A stretch of 7,474 bases of DNA from CAZRDB01 sp964598695 (lineage in GTDB: Bacteria > Armatimonadota > Zipacnadia > UBA1398), in NCBI GenBank assembly GCA_964598695.1, contig CAZRDB010000226.1, positions 1 to 7,474 on the forward strand. Reading direction: 5' to 3'. The notes beneath the pieces are model-generated. The model was given only the letters and a program-made list of their open reading frames with translations. It was not told the origin of the DNA and did not search any database. The position numbers and the translations under genes were made by a program. Shown in pieces: positions 1 through 6,153 of the stretch. Numbering within the stretch: position 1 is the first letter of the stretch; every line of letters begins with the position of its first letter.

Positions 1-1254
1 CGGGGCCGGCCCCGCCACCTCGGGGTCGGCCGGAGCGGCAACCTCGGGCGCGGTCGGCGCGGAGAGCACCGCTGCGATCGAGGGGTCGGCGGTCGGCGCG
101 ATCGTCGGCCCGGCGGGCAGGGCTTCGTCCGGCGCCGGCAAGTCGTCCTCCCTCGCAGGCGGTGCAGCCGTCTCGTCCGGCTCGGTGGGGGGCGGGCCGA
201 CGGCCTCCGGCCCGGCAAGCTCCGGATCGGCGGGGGCGATCGACGGCTTGAGCGGCGCCCAGCCCTCGGCATCGGGGCCGCCCGCGGGCGCCGCGCCCAT
301 CGGCTCGCCGGGGGCTACGTCGGGCGCGGTCGGTTCGGTCGGTTCCGCGCCCAGGTCACCGGTCGGGTAGGCGAGGACGGGCAGGAGGTCCAGGTCGGGG
401 ATCGGCAGCGGGCCGGGCGCGGCGACGGCCGTCGGCGTCTCGGGCCCCGGGGTCGCCGCACCGCCCGGGTTGAGGATCTCCGGGCCCGCGCCGGCCGGCG
501 GAGCCGAGGGGCCGGCCGGACCGACGGGCCCCGGTCCGGGGCGCGCCCCGCTGTTGGCGAAGGTCACGCGCACCGGGGCGCTGTCGAGCATCGAGCCGTC
601 CTGCATGCGCGCGCTGGCGCGCAGGATGTGTACGCCGTCGGGGAGGAGCGCGGTGTCGATCGTGTAGCGGAACGGCGGCGCGAAGACGGCGCCGACGTGC
701 GTGTTGTCGAGGAAGAACGCCACCCACTGGGCCTGCCCGCCCACGATCTCCGCCTCCACGGAGGTTCGATCGCGCAGCACCTGCTGGGAGACAGGGCTCG
801 CGAGCCGCAGCTCGGGGGCGTGCGCCGCCGCCGGCTCCGTCGTGCCCGTGCCGAACCGTACGGTGACCTCACGCCGGACCTTGGTCTGGCCGCTGAACAG
901 CACGATGCTCAGCACGTGCTCGCCCGGGCCGTGGCGGTTCGCCTGCCAGTTGTACGTGGTGGAGCCACGCCGCTCGAACGTCTCCTCGTTCTGATCGGTC
1001 AGGGGCCACTGGCGCTCGTTGTCGACCCACAGCTCGATCCGGTCGACGCCGTCGGGGGCGTCCCAGGTGATCGTGATCGGCACCTGGCTGAGCGGGACGT
1101 CGAGCGTCGAGAGGTCGGTCTGGTCCCGAGGCTCCTCGATGGTGAGCTTGGGCTCGGTCTGCCCGAGCGCGCCGGCGGCCAGGAGGCCGACCAAGGCTGA
1201 GATCAGCAGCGCGGGGACGCACGACGACTCCACGCGGAACCTGTTCCTGTGCAT
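1..1254 (-). CDS. Exported Ig-like domain protein with Pro/Ala-rich tail, partial (C-terminus outside window)
   Basis: The minus-strand frame from ATG 1254 stays open for 418 codons and leaves the window at base 1, so the C-terminus is missing. Residues 1-31 form a signal peptide: a basic start (MHRNRFR), a hydrophobic core around 14-29, and likely cleavage near ALG-Q (31/32). Two beta-sandwich, Ig-like segments follow. The first is about 50-135 (DRIELWVDNE, then HVLSIVLFSG). The second, about 147-233, has the usual bacterial Ig pattern of WVAFFLDNTHVG, an aromatic-rich PPFRYTIDT, and LPDGVHILRASA. From about 235 onward the chain is low-complexity Pro/Ala/Gly/Glu, such as EPTEPTAPDVAPGEP, which suggests an extended periplasmic or surface linker. 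The start is supported by GGAGGG 7 nt upstream. It is divergent from the lipoprotein gene at 1502. Such domains usually mediate adhesion or carbohydrate/protein contacts; the role here is unknown. The export and Ig calls are fairly secure, the function is not. Confidence 0.8.
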   Translation of the reverse strand, partial: MHRNRFRVESSCVPALLISALVGLLAAGALGQTEPKLTIEEPRDQTDLSTLDVPLSQVPITITWDAPDGVDRIELWVDNERQWPLTDQNEETFERRGSTTYNWQANRHGPGEHVLSIVLFSGQTKVRREVTVRFGTGTTEPAAAHAPELRLASPVSQQVLRDRTSVEAEIVGGQAQWVAFFLDNTHVGAVFAPPFRYTIDTALLPDGVHILRASARMQDGSMLDSAPVRVTFANSGARPGPGPVGPAGPSAPPAGAGPEILNPGGAATPGPETPTAVAAPGPLPIPDLDLLPVLAYPTGDLGAEPTEPTAPDVAPGEPMGAAPAGGPDAEGWAPLKPSIAPADPELAGPEAVGPPPTEPDETAAPPAREDDLPAPDEALPAGPTIAPTADPSIAAVLSAPTAPEVAAPADPEVAGPAP

Positions 1255-1261
1255 GTCGCTT

Positions 1262-1267
1262 CCCTCC
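1262..1267 (-). promoter_or_regulatory. Ribosome binding site of the Ig-like protein gene
   Basis: On the minus strand GGAGGG lies 7 nt before ATG 1254. It is a near-consensus Shine-Dalgarno site at good spacing and is the main reason for choosing this start, which also places a signal peptide directly at the N-terminus. Confidence 0.65.
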
Positions 1268-1271
1268 AGCC

Positions 1272-1329
1272 CCGCCGGCGCGGACCGCCGCGGGGCCAGT
1301 CGTTCGCTCGCTCCCGCACAAGCCGGCGG
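1272..1329. repeat. 8-bp inverted repeat in leader of the Ig-like protein gene
   Basis: CCGCCGGC at 1272-1279 is the exact reverse complement of GCCGGCGG at 1322-1329, with 42 bases between, including a smaller GCGG-A-CCGC palindrome at 1280-1288. In the minus-strand transcript this could fold just upstream of the ribosome site. In DNA this rich in G+C such arms arise easily by chance, so it is recorded only as a possible leader structure. Confidence 0.25.
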
Positions 1330-1501
1330 AAGCGCCACGCAACCCATCCTTCTGCTTCGGAGGGTGCGGCCGGTTCCCTTTTCCGCAAGACGCCGGCTCG
1401 ACGGCCGACAGGAGCTTCCGCGCGACGCCCGAACTCAGTCTCGGGTATCGGCCGTCACCGGTCGTGCCCATCCCACGTACCGCTAGGGGGCATCATATAC
1501 G

Positions 1502-2530
1502 ATGACTTGCGACAGCACGAGGTTCCGCGGGACCGCCTGGCTCCTCTGCCTGATCGTCGCGGCCGCCGTGGGGGCGGGCTGCGCGACCGGTCCCGGCCCC
1601 GTCAGCGGCTTCGGGAGCGTGCAGTCGCGCGTCGCGCTACCGGCCGTTCCGACGGCGATCTCGATCGCGCCCGGCGGTGCGCAGGCCGCCGTGCTGTGCG
1701 GGAACCAGGCGAGCATCGTCGCGCTGCCCGCACTCACGGCGCAGACGGTCACCCTCCCGGGCGTCGGGCAGGATCTGGCCTGGCGCAGCGCGGCTCAGCT
1801 CGCCGTCTCCGCGGCCGCCTCCGACGTACTCTGGGGGGTAGCGGGCAGCCCGCCCGCCGCGAGCGTGCTGAGCAACCTCGCGGGCCTCGCGGCCGACGCG
1901 GGCGTGGCTCGCGTCTCCCCTGGCGCGATCGCGTGGCGGGGCGACCTCGCCTGGGTCGCACTCGGCGCCGACGGGCTGGGCGGCGCCGCGACCCTGAGCG
2001 CCACACTGGGCACCTCGGCGCTCCCGTACGAGGGCGGGATCGCGGGCGCCGGCCGTGACGTGGCCGCTACGGCCGACGGAAGCCGGATCGCGATCGGCGT
2101 CGATACGGGCGTCGTCGGGGTGGACGGCCTCACCTCGGCGATCTCGTGGACGGCCGGGCTCAGCCACCCGGCCACGCGGCTGACCGGCAGCCCCGCGAGC
2201 GACGTCTTCCTCGCCTGCGGTGCGGCGGGCGCGGGCAACACGGTCTCCACGCTCAGCGCGCTCTCCGGCACGCTCCGGGGCACGACGGCCGTCGGCGCCG
2301 GCACGGGCGATCTCGCGATCTCCCGCACCGGGCGGTACGCGTTCGTCGCCGAGATGGCCTCGGTGGCGGTGATCGACCTCTCGGCGACCTCCTACCGCGT
2401 TCTCATGCGCGCCGACCTCGATCGTCAGCCCGTCGCCCTCGCCCTCACGGCCGATGGCGCCCAGCTCCTCGTCGCCTGCGCCGGCGCGACGAACGAGCTG
2501 CAGGTCCTGGAGGTCGACCTGGCCGGGTAG
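1502..2530 (+). CDS. Putative lipoprotein, YncE/YVTN-like beta-propeller
   Basis: This 342-residue protein is probably exported. Residues 12-26 are a short hydrophobic core ending in VGAG before Cys27, which looks like a lipoprotein signal. Gly at position -3 departs from the usual Leu/Val/Ile, so secretion with signal peptidase I cleavage is an alternative. From about 48 to 342 the chain consists of short repeats of the form 'x-A-I/L-A-x-x-x-x-G-x-x-A/L-x-V-A', e.g. RDVAATADGSRIAIGV (185-200), GDLAISRTGRYAFVAE (269-284) and PVALALTADGAQLLVACAG (310-328). These are typical four-stranded blades of YncE/cytochrome D1-like propellers, perhaps six or seven. There are no enzyme residues I recognise and no lysine anywhere. 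AGGGGG 11 nt upstream of ATG is the likely ribosome site. aroF follows 65 nt downstream and probably has its own promoter. Fold call good; function unknown. Confidence 0.75.
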   Translation: MTCDSTRFRGTAWLLCLIVAAAVGAGCATGPGPVSGFGSVQSRVALPAVPTAISIAPGGAQAAVLCGNQASIVALPALTAQTVTLPGVGQDLAWRSAAQLAVSAAASDVLWGVAGSPPAASVLSNLAGLAADAGVARVSPGAIAWRGDLAWVALGADGLGGAATLSATLGTSALPYEGGIAGAGRDVAATADGSRIAIGVDTGVVGVDGLTSAISWTAGLSHPATRLTGSPASDVFLACGAAGAGNTVSTLSALSGTLRGTTAVGAGTGDLAISRTGRYAFVAEMASVAVIDLSATSYRVLMRADLDRQPVALALTADGAQLLVACAGATNELQVLEVDLAG

Positions 2531-2565
2531 AGGCGGCCGATTCGACCCATCGGAGAGCCCCGCCG

Positions 2566-2571
2566 TATACT
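2566..2571 (+). promoter_or_regulatory. Candidate -10 element for aroF (TATACT)
   Basis: TATACT, one mismatch from the sigma-70 consensus, is the only AT-rich hexamer in the 65-nt gap between the propeller gene and aroF. Transcription starting about 7 nt downstream would give a very short leader that begins at the ribosome site. A -35 is unclear: TTCGAC at 2541-2546 is poor and 19 nt away. The element is plausible but rests on one hexamer. Confidence 0.35.
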
Positions 2572-2578
2572 CGACGGC

Positions 2579-2583
2579 GGAGG
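2579..2583 (+). promoter_or_regulatory. Ribosome binding site of aroF
   Basis: GGAGG ends 12 nt before ATG 2596 and only 3 nt before an in-frame GTG at 2587. Neither spacing is ideal. The ATG is preferred because the family normally begins directly with a short beta-strand of the type M-I/V-V/I-V, as in MVIVMQPDAR here. Confidence 0.5.
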
Positions 2584-2595
2584 TGCGTGGTTCCG

Positions 2596-3615
2596 ATGGT
2601 CATCGTGATGCAGCCCGACGCACGGGAGACGGAGATCGACGGCGCGATCCGTGCGGTCCAGGAGCACGGCTTCAGCGCCCACACCATCCGCGGCGTGAAC
2701 CTGACGGTCATCGCGGTGGTGGGCGACGAGACCCACCGGTTCCGCTCGGTCTTCGAGGCACTCCCCGGCGTCAGCCACATCGCGCGGATCGACCGGCCCT
2801 ACAAGCTCGCCGCTCGCCGGCCGGAGCAGCAACGGATCCCCACGCCGATCGAGATCGGCAGCGTGACCGTCGGTGGGCCGGAGATCGTCGTGATCGCCGG
2901 CCCCTGCGCGATCGAAGACGCGGAGAGCCTCTTCGCCACCGCCGAGGCGCTCAAGGCTGCCGGCGCGCGGATCCTGCGCGGCGGCGCCTTCAAGCCCCGG
3001 ACGAGCCCCTACTCCTTCCAGGGCCTCGGCAAGCGCGGCCTCGAGCTGCTCCGGGAGGCCGGCGACCGGACCGGGCTGCCCGTCGTCACCGAGGTCATGG
3101 ACACGCGCGTGACCGATCTCGTCGCCGAGTTCGCCGACATGCTCCAGATCGGCGCGCGCAACATGCAGAACTTCGCCCTGCTCAACGAGGTCGGCCGCAC
3201 GGGCAAGCCGGTGCTGCTCAAGCGCGGGATGTCCAACACCGTCGAGGACCTGCTGATGGCCGCCGAGTACGTCATGTCGGCCGGCAACGAGCGGATCGTC
3301 CTGTGCGAACGGGGGATCCGGACCTTCGAGACCGGCACGCGCAACACCCTCGACCTGAGCGCGATCCCCCAGATCCAGCGGCTCTCCCACCTGCCGATCC
3401 TGGTCGACCCGAGCCACGGCACCGGCCACGCTTGGATGGTCCCGCAGATGGCCAAGGCGGCGATCGCGGCCGGGGCCGACGCCCTGATGGTCGAGGTCCA
3501 CCACGACCCGCCGAACGCCGAGTCCGACGGCCCGCAGTCGCTCACGCCCCCGGGCTTCGCGCACCTGATCGACGAACTCAGGCCCGTGGCCCAGGCGGTG
3601 GGGCGGACTCTGTAG
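2596..3615 (+). CDS. aroF: 3-deoxy-7-phosphoheptulonate (DAHP) synthase, class I with N-terminal regulatory domain
   Basis: This enzyme condenses phosphoenolpyruvate with erythrose 4-phosphate to DAHP, the first step of the shikimate pathway to Phe, Tyr and Trp, in the cytoplasm. It has 339 residues, close to the Thermotoga/Bacillus-type subgroup. Residues 1-70 match the ferredoxin-like domain that in Thermotoga maritima gives tyrosine feedback inhibition; 72-92 is a linker; 95-335 is the catalytic barrel. Signature motifs are AGPCAIED (101-108), LRGGAFKPRTSPYSFQGLG (127-145), IGARNMQNF (185-193), LLKRG (207-211), CERGIRTFE (237-245) and DPSHGTGH (271-278). The expected divalent-metal ligands are present as Cys104, His274, Glu300 and Asp311, and phosphate/PEP contacts as Lys133, Lys209, Arg210 and Arg239. 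No other shikimate gene lies nearby. The last 38 bases overlap the convergent symporter gene. Identity is very secure; feedback inhibition is inferred from the domain. Confidence 0.97.
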   Translation: MVIVMQPDARETEIDGAIRAVQEHGFSAHTIRGVNLTVIAVVGDETHRFRSVFEALPGVSHIARIDRPYKLAARRPEQQRIPTPIEIGSVTVGGPEIVVIAGPCAIEDAESLFATAEALKAAGARILRGGAFKPRTSPYSFQGLGKRGLELLREAGDRTGLPVVTEVMDTRVTDLVAEFADMLQIGARNMQNFALLNEVGRTGKPVLLKRGMSNTVEDLLMAAEYVMSAGNERIVLCERGIRTFETGTRNTLDLSAIPQIQRLSHLPILVDPSHGTGHAWMVPQMAKAAIAAGADALMVEVHHDPPNAESDGPQSLTPPGFAHLIDELRPVAQAVGRTL

Positions 3616-5392
3616 CCGGCGGCGCGATGGCCTCCTCGTGCTCGAACACCCCGAGTCGGCGGTACCACGTGCAGTAGAGCAGCCCGCCCAGTAGCAGGGC
3701 CGCCGCGAACAGGCCCACGGCCTCCTCGTAGCGGTGGATCACGAGGTAGATCGGGAACGTGTAGAGCGCGAGCAGGCAGGGCAGGCCGAAGACGATGTTC
3801 AGGAGGTCGCCGCGCGGCGCCGAACGGAACCGGAAGCCCGGGTCCCTCGCGAGCACGGCGGCGCGGACGGGACCCCAGAAGCCCCAGGGCTGCACCGTGC
3901 GGTAGAACTCCATCAGCGTCTTCTTGCGGGTCGGCCGGGTGGAGAGCGAGACCACCACGGCGATCAGCGCGACCGCGAGCAGAATCGCCGGGAACGTGTA
4001 GTAGAGCGGCTGGGCATTGAGCGCGGGCACGAGGGCCTGGACGAGCGAGAGCAGCATCCCCGAGAACGTCGCCGCCGCGTAGCCCTGCCCGTTGAGCCGC
4101 CACCAGTACCAGCGGAGGACATTCGGGAAGAGCACCCCGGCCCCGAGCGTGCCCATGATCCAGGTGAACATCTGGCCGATCGACTGGCCCACGAAGCCGA
4201 CGGCGATCCCGAGCACGATCAGCAGCGCCGACGAGACGTAGCTCGCGACGATCAGCGTGGGCTGGCTGGCAGTGGGCCGGATGTACTTGCGGAAGATGTC
4301 TTCCACGAGGTACGACGCCCCCCCGTTGACCGTCGAGTTGAAGGTCGCGAGGAAGCCGGAGAGCAGCGCGGCGATCGCGAAGCCGCGCGCCCCGATCGGG
4401 AGCATCTCGTCGATGACCATCGGGAGGACCTTCTCCGGGTCGGTGACATTGTGGAGCCCGGTGAGCGCGAGGGCGGCGATGCCCATCGCCATCGGCCAGC
4501 GGATCGTGTGGACGACGCCCCACAGCGCACCGAGCTTCGAGGCCTCGCGCGGGCTCCTGGCGGCCAGGAAGCGCTGGAAGTCGTAGAGCTGCTCCGGGCC
4601 GCTCAGGTCGAGCAGGAAGCCCTTCACGACCCAGACGAGCAGCAGAGCCCCGAAGAGGTAGTACTCGCCGTTGAGCGACTCGCGGAGGTAGTCGAAGCTC
4701 CAGGCAGGCATCATCGAGCCCCACTCGGCCGGAGTCTTCGCCGCGATCTGCTCCCAGGTGCAGTGCGACCAGCCGAGATAGGCGATCAGCAGAGCGCCCG
4801 CGCTCAACACGATCGTCTGGAAGATCTCGACCATCACGACGCCGTGGAAGCCGCCGACGATGACGTACAGCCCCGTCACGCCGAGCACCAGCGCGGCGCA
4901 GAGGTGCTCGTTGTCCATCCCGAGGTAGACCGAGCCGAACTTGCCCATCCCCTGGGCGCCGTAGGCGAGGAAGGCCGTGATCGTCAGGACCGCGTAGACC
5001 GTGTAGCTGAGCCGCGCCATCTCACCGGGCTTGCCGTCGCCGAACCGGGTCTGCATCCAGGCCGAGCCCGTGAGTACGCCCGAGCGGCGGATCCACGGGC
5101 CCATGTAGGCGAGGTAGAAGACGGTGATCGGGAAACCCCAGATCCACTGGACCCACATCCCCTTCACGCCCATGGCGAAGAAGAGGCTGACGATCCACAT
5201 GGTCCCCGTGATGTCGAAGTACGAGGAGCTGCCGCTCATCGCGAGCGCCCACCACGGGAGCTTCCGGTCGCCGAGGAAGTAGCTGCCGACGCTCTTCTGC
5301 GCCCGCCGCTTCATCCACAGGCCGAGCGAGACCACGACCGCGAGGTAGACGGCCACGATCACGGTGTCGAGCGGAGCGAGCTTCCACTGCAT
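3578..5392 (-). CDS. Sodium:solute symporter (SSS family)
   Basis: This 604-residue inner-membrane protein imports a small solute with Na+. Hydrophobic stretches lie near 8-25, 45-70, 80-98, 126-145, 164-182, 186-206, 242-262, 291-312, 335-352, 378-400, 404-422, 435-455, 462-483, 528-548 and 555-576, i.e. the 13-helix LeuT-like core plus two extra C-terminal helices. Family hallmarks are SYFLGDRKLPWW (37-48) before core helix 1, the helix-1 stretch SGSSSYFDITGT (53-64), GGFHGVVMVEIFQ (180-192) and the helix-8 stretch LSGFLATFNST (344-354). A cytoplasmic loop carries the GPEQLYDFQRFLAARS motif (265-280) common in uncharacterised members. The substrate is unknown; sugars, sialic acid, nucleosides and carboxylates all occur in the family. 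AGGAGG lies 6 nt before ATG 5392. It follows the hydrolase gene by 35 nt, so the two are probably co-transcribed. Its stop lies inside the opposite-strand aroF. Confidence 0.93.
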   Translation of the reverse strand: MQWKLAPLDTVIVAVYLAVVVSLGLWMKRRAQKSVGSYFLGDRKLPWWALAMSGSSSYFDITGTMWIVSLFFAMGVKGMWVQWIWGFPITVFYLAYMGPWIRRSGVLTGSAWMQTRFGDGKPGEMARLSYTVYAVLTITAFLAYGAQGMGKFGSVYLGMDNEHLCAALVLGVTGLYVIVGGFHGVVMVEIFQTIVLSAGALLIAYLGWSHCTWEQIAAKTPAEWGSMMPAWSFDYLRESLNGEYYLFGALLLVWVVKGFLLDLSGPEQLYDFQRFLAARSPREASKLGALWGVVHTIRWPMAMGIAALALTGLHNVTDPEKVLPMVIDEMLPIGARGFAIAALLSGFLATFNSTVNGGASYLVEDIFRKYIRPTASQPTLIVASYVSSALLIVLGIAVGFVGQSIGQMFTWIMGTLGAGVLFPNVLRWYWWRLNGQGYAAATFSGMLLSLVQALVPALNAQPLYYTFPAILLAVALIAVVVSLSTRPTRKKTLMEFYRTVQPWGFWGPVRAAVLARDPGFRFRSAPRGDLLNIVFGLPCLLALYTFPIYLVIHRYEEAVGLFAAALLLGGLLYCTWYRRLGVFEHEEAIAPPATESAPPPGPRA

Positions 5393-5398
5393 CGACTG

Positions 5399-5404
5399 CC
5401 TCCT
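5399..5404 (-). promoter_or_regulatory. Ribosome binding site of the symporter gene
   Basis: On the minus strand a perfect AGGAGG lies 6 nt before ATG 5392, inside the 35-nt gap after the hydrolase stop. It fixes the symporter start and implies strong independent initiation within the shared message. No promoter or terminator fits in the gap, which supports one transcription unit. Confidence 0.75.
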
Positions 5405-5427
5405 GGGTCGGGGCGGCTCGGCGCGCC

Positions 5428-6057
5428 CTACACGCCGAGCGCCTGGAGCACGCCCTCGGCCAGAACCATGTGGCCCGCGAGGGTCGGGTGGACCCGGTCG
5501 CCCGCCAGCGCCTCGATCGGGTGGGAGCGGAGCGCGGCGTCGAAGGCCGCCTGCGTGTCGAAGACCACCGCGTCGACCTTGGCGGCGACCCTCTTGGCGG
5601 CCTCGGCGTACTGCCGCACGGTGACGAGGAACTCATCCTGCTGGTTGGTCTCCACGAGGAACGGGGTGATGACCACAAGGCCCTGGAGGCTCGGGCGCAC
5701 CGCCCGGAGCAGGCGCTCGTAGGTGGTCTCGTACTCCTCGAGCGGGACATCGCCCGTGTCGGAGTCGAACCGGCGCCAAACGTCGTTAACGCCGATCATG
5801 CAGGTGAGCACGCCGGGCGCGAGGTCGAGGTGGTCGGTCTGCCAGCGCGCGTCGAGACTGCGGACGGTGTCGCCGCTGATCCCGAGGTTCAGCACCTCGG
5901 CCCGCAGCTCGGGCTTGCGCGCGATGAGGCTCGCGGCCACGAGCGAGACGTAGCCGCCGCCGAGGGTGTCGATCGCGGGTCCGCCGACGGGCCGTGCGCG
6001 GCCGCAGTCGGTGATCGAGTCGCCGGTCATGAGAAGCCGGACGCCTTGGGTGAGCAT
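5428..6057 (-). CDS. SGNH/GDSL-type hydrolase (esterase/acylhydrolase)
   Basis: With the start at ATG 6057 this is a 209-residue protein carrying all SGNH blocks: block I GDSITD with nucleophile Ser14 (11-17 is TGDSITD), block II NLGISGDT with Gly59, block III IGVNDVW with Asn91, and block V DRVHPT with Asp187 and His190. There is no signal peptide or membrane segment, so it should act in the cytoplasm, cleaving an ester (often acetyl) from a small molecule or sugar. The segments ARWQTD and PLEEYE are typical of a family of single-domain bacterial SGNH hydrolases of undefined substrate. Alternative in-frame starts are GTG 6099, ATG 6069 and ATG 6030. ATG 6069 abuts GGAAGG with no spacer; 6057 has it 12 nt away and gives the N-terminus usual for relatives. 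Its place before the symporter suggests it processes the imported solute; this is inference. Confidence 0.9.
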   Translation of the reverse strand: MLTQGVRLLMTGDSITDCGRARPVGGPAIDTLGGGYVSLVAASLIARKPELRAEVLNLGISGDTVRSLDARWQTDHLDLAPGVLTCMIGVNDVWRRFDSDTGDVPLEEYETTYERLLRAVRPSLQGLVVITPFLVETNQQDEFLVTVRQYAEAAKRVAAKVDAVVFDTQAAFDAALRSHPIEALAGDRVHPTLAGHMVLAEGVLQALGV

Positions 6058-6110
6058 GGGGTGGTCCATCCTTCCGGTTCGCGGCCGCCTTGGCGGCACG
6101 GACCACCCAT
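6056..6110 (-). promoter_or_regulatory. Potential leader stem-loop covering the SGNH hydrolase start codon
   Basis: In the minus-strand transcript AUGGGUGGUCC (6110-6100) can pair with GGACCACCCCAU (6067-6056): nine contiguous pairs, then one bulged C (6058) and two A-U pairs that include the A and U of the start codon at 6057. The 32-nt loop contains a nested hairpin, GCCGC-CAAG-GCGGC (6097-6084), and leaves GGAAGG (6075-6070), the probable ribosome site, unpaired. There is no U-tract, so an intrinsic terminator for the upstream gene is unlikely. A translational control element is possible, but so is chance pairing in GC-rich DNA. Confidence 0.35.
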
Positions 6111-6153
6111 TCTCGCGCGGCGCGGGGAATCCTGGGTGAGCAGGGTTGTCCGC

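Larger units (their letters stand above)
1255..1501. other. Divergent intergenic region between Ig-like protein and propeller lipoprotein genes
   Basis: These 247 bases separate two divergent starts and should hold both promoters. No frame here looks like a gene. The only AT-rich patch is CATCATATAC at 1491-1500. Read on the minus strand it contains TATGAT (1497 to 1492), which resembles a -10 hexamer for the Ig gene, but no matching -35 is visible and the leader would be over 200 nt. On the plus strand AGGGGG (1485-1490) serves as a rather distant ribosome site (11 nt) for ATG 1502. An 8-bp inverted repeat lies close to the Ig gene start. I cannot name a promoter with confidence. Confidence 0.5.

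Noticed and set aside
869..1471. Minus-strand 200-codon frame starting upstream of the Ig-like gene
   Set aside because: It lies in a different frame from the Ig protein, is Arg/Ala-rich past 1254 and lacks any motif.
628..1486. Several plus-strand frames opposite the Ig-like protein gene
   Set aside because: The minus-strand frame has a signal peptide, ribosome site and Ig motifs; the plus-strand products are compositionally random.
2454..3677. Plus-strand frame of 407 codons overlapping aroF
   Set aside because: It is the +1/-1 shadow of aroF, an Arg/Pro-rich string without family features.
3009..4724. Minus-strand frame of 571 codons spanning the symporter and aroF ends
   Set aside because: It runs out of frame through two well-supported genes and has biased composition; a shadow.
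3734..5722. Open frame of 662 codons on the plus strand, antisense to the symporter and hydrolase
   Set aside because: Its product is an Arg/Glu/His-rich string with no recognisable domain or hydrophobic pattern, while the minus strand encodes clear SSS and SGNH families. Long antisense frames are expected at this GC content.
6027..6110. Possible 27-codon upstream ORF (MGGPCRQGG...) whose TGA overlaps the ATG at 6030 in the hydrolase
   Set aside because: There is no ribosome site before its ATG and the hydrolase start at 6057 fits the family better. The ATGA overlap is probably chance.
6111..6126. GC-rich palindromic run (CGCGCGGCGCG) after the HEAT gene as a terminator
   Set aside because: The stem is short, has no proper loop and no T-tract follows.
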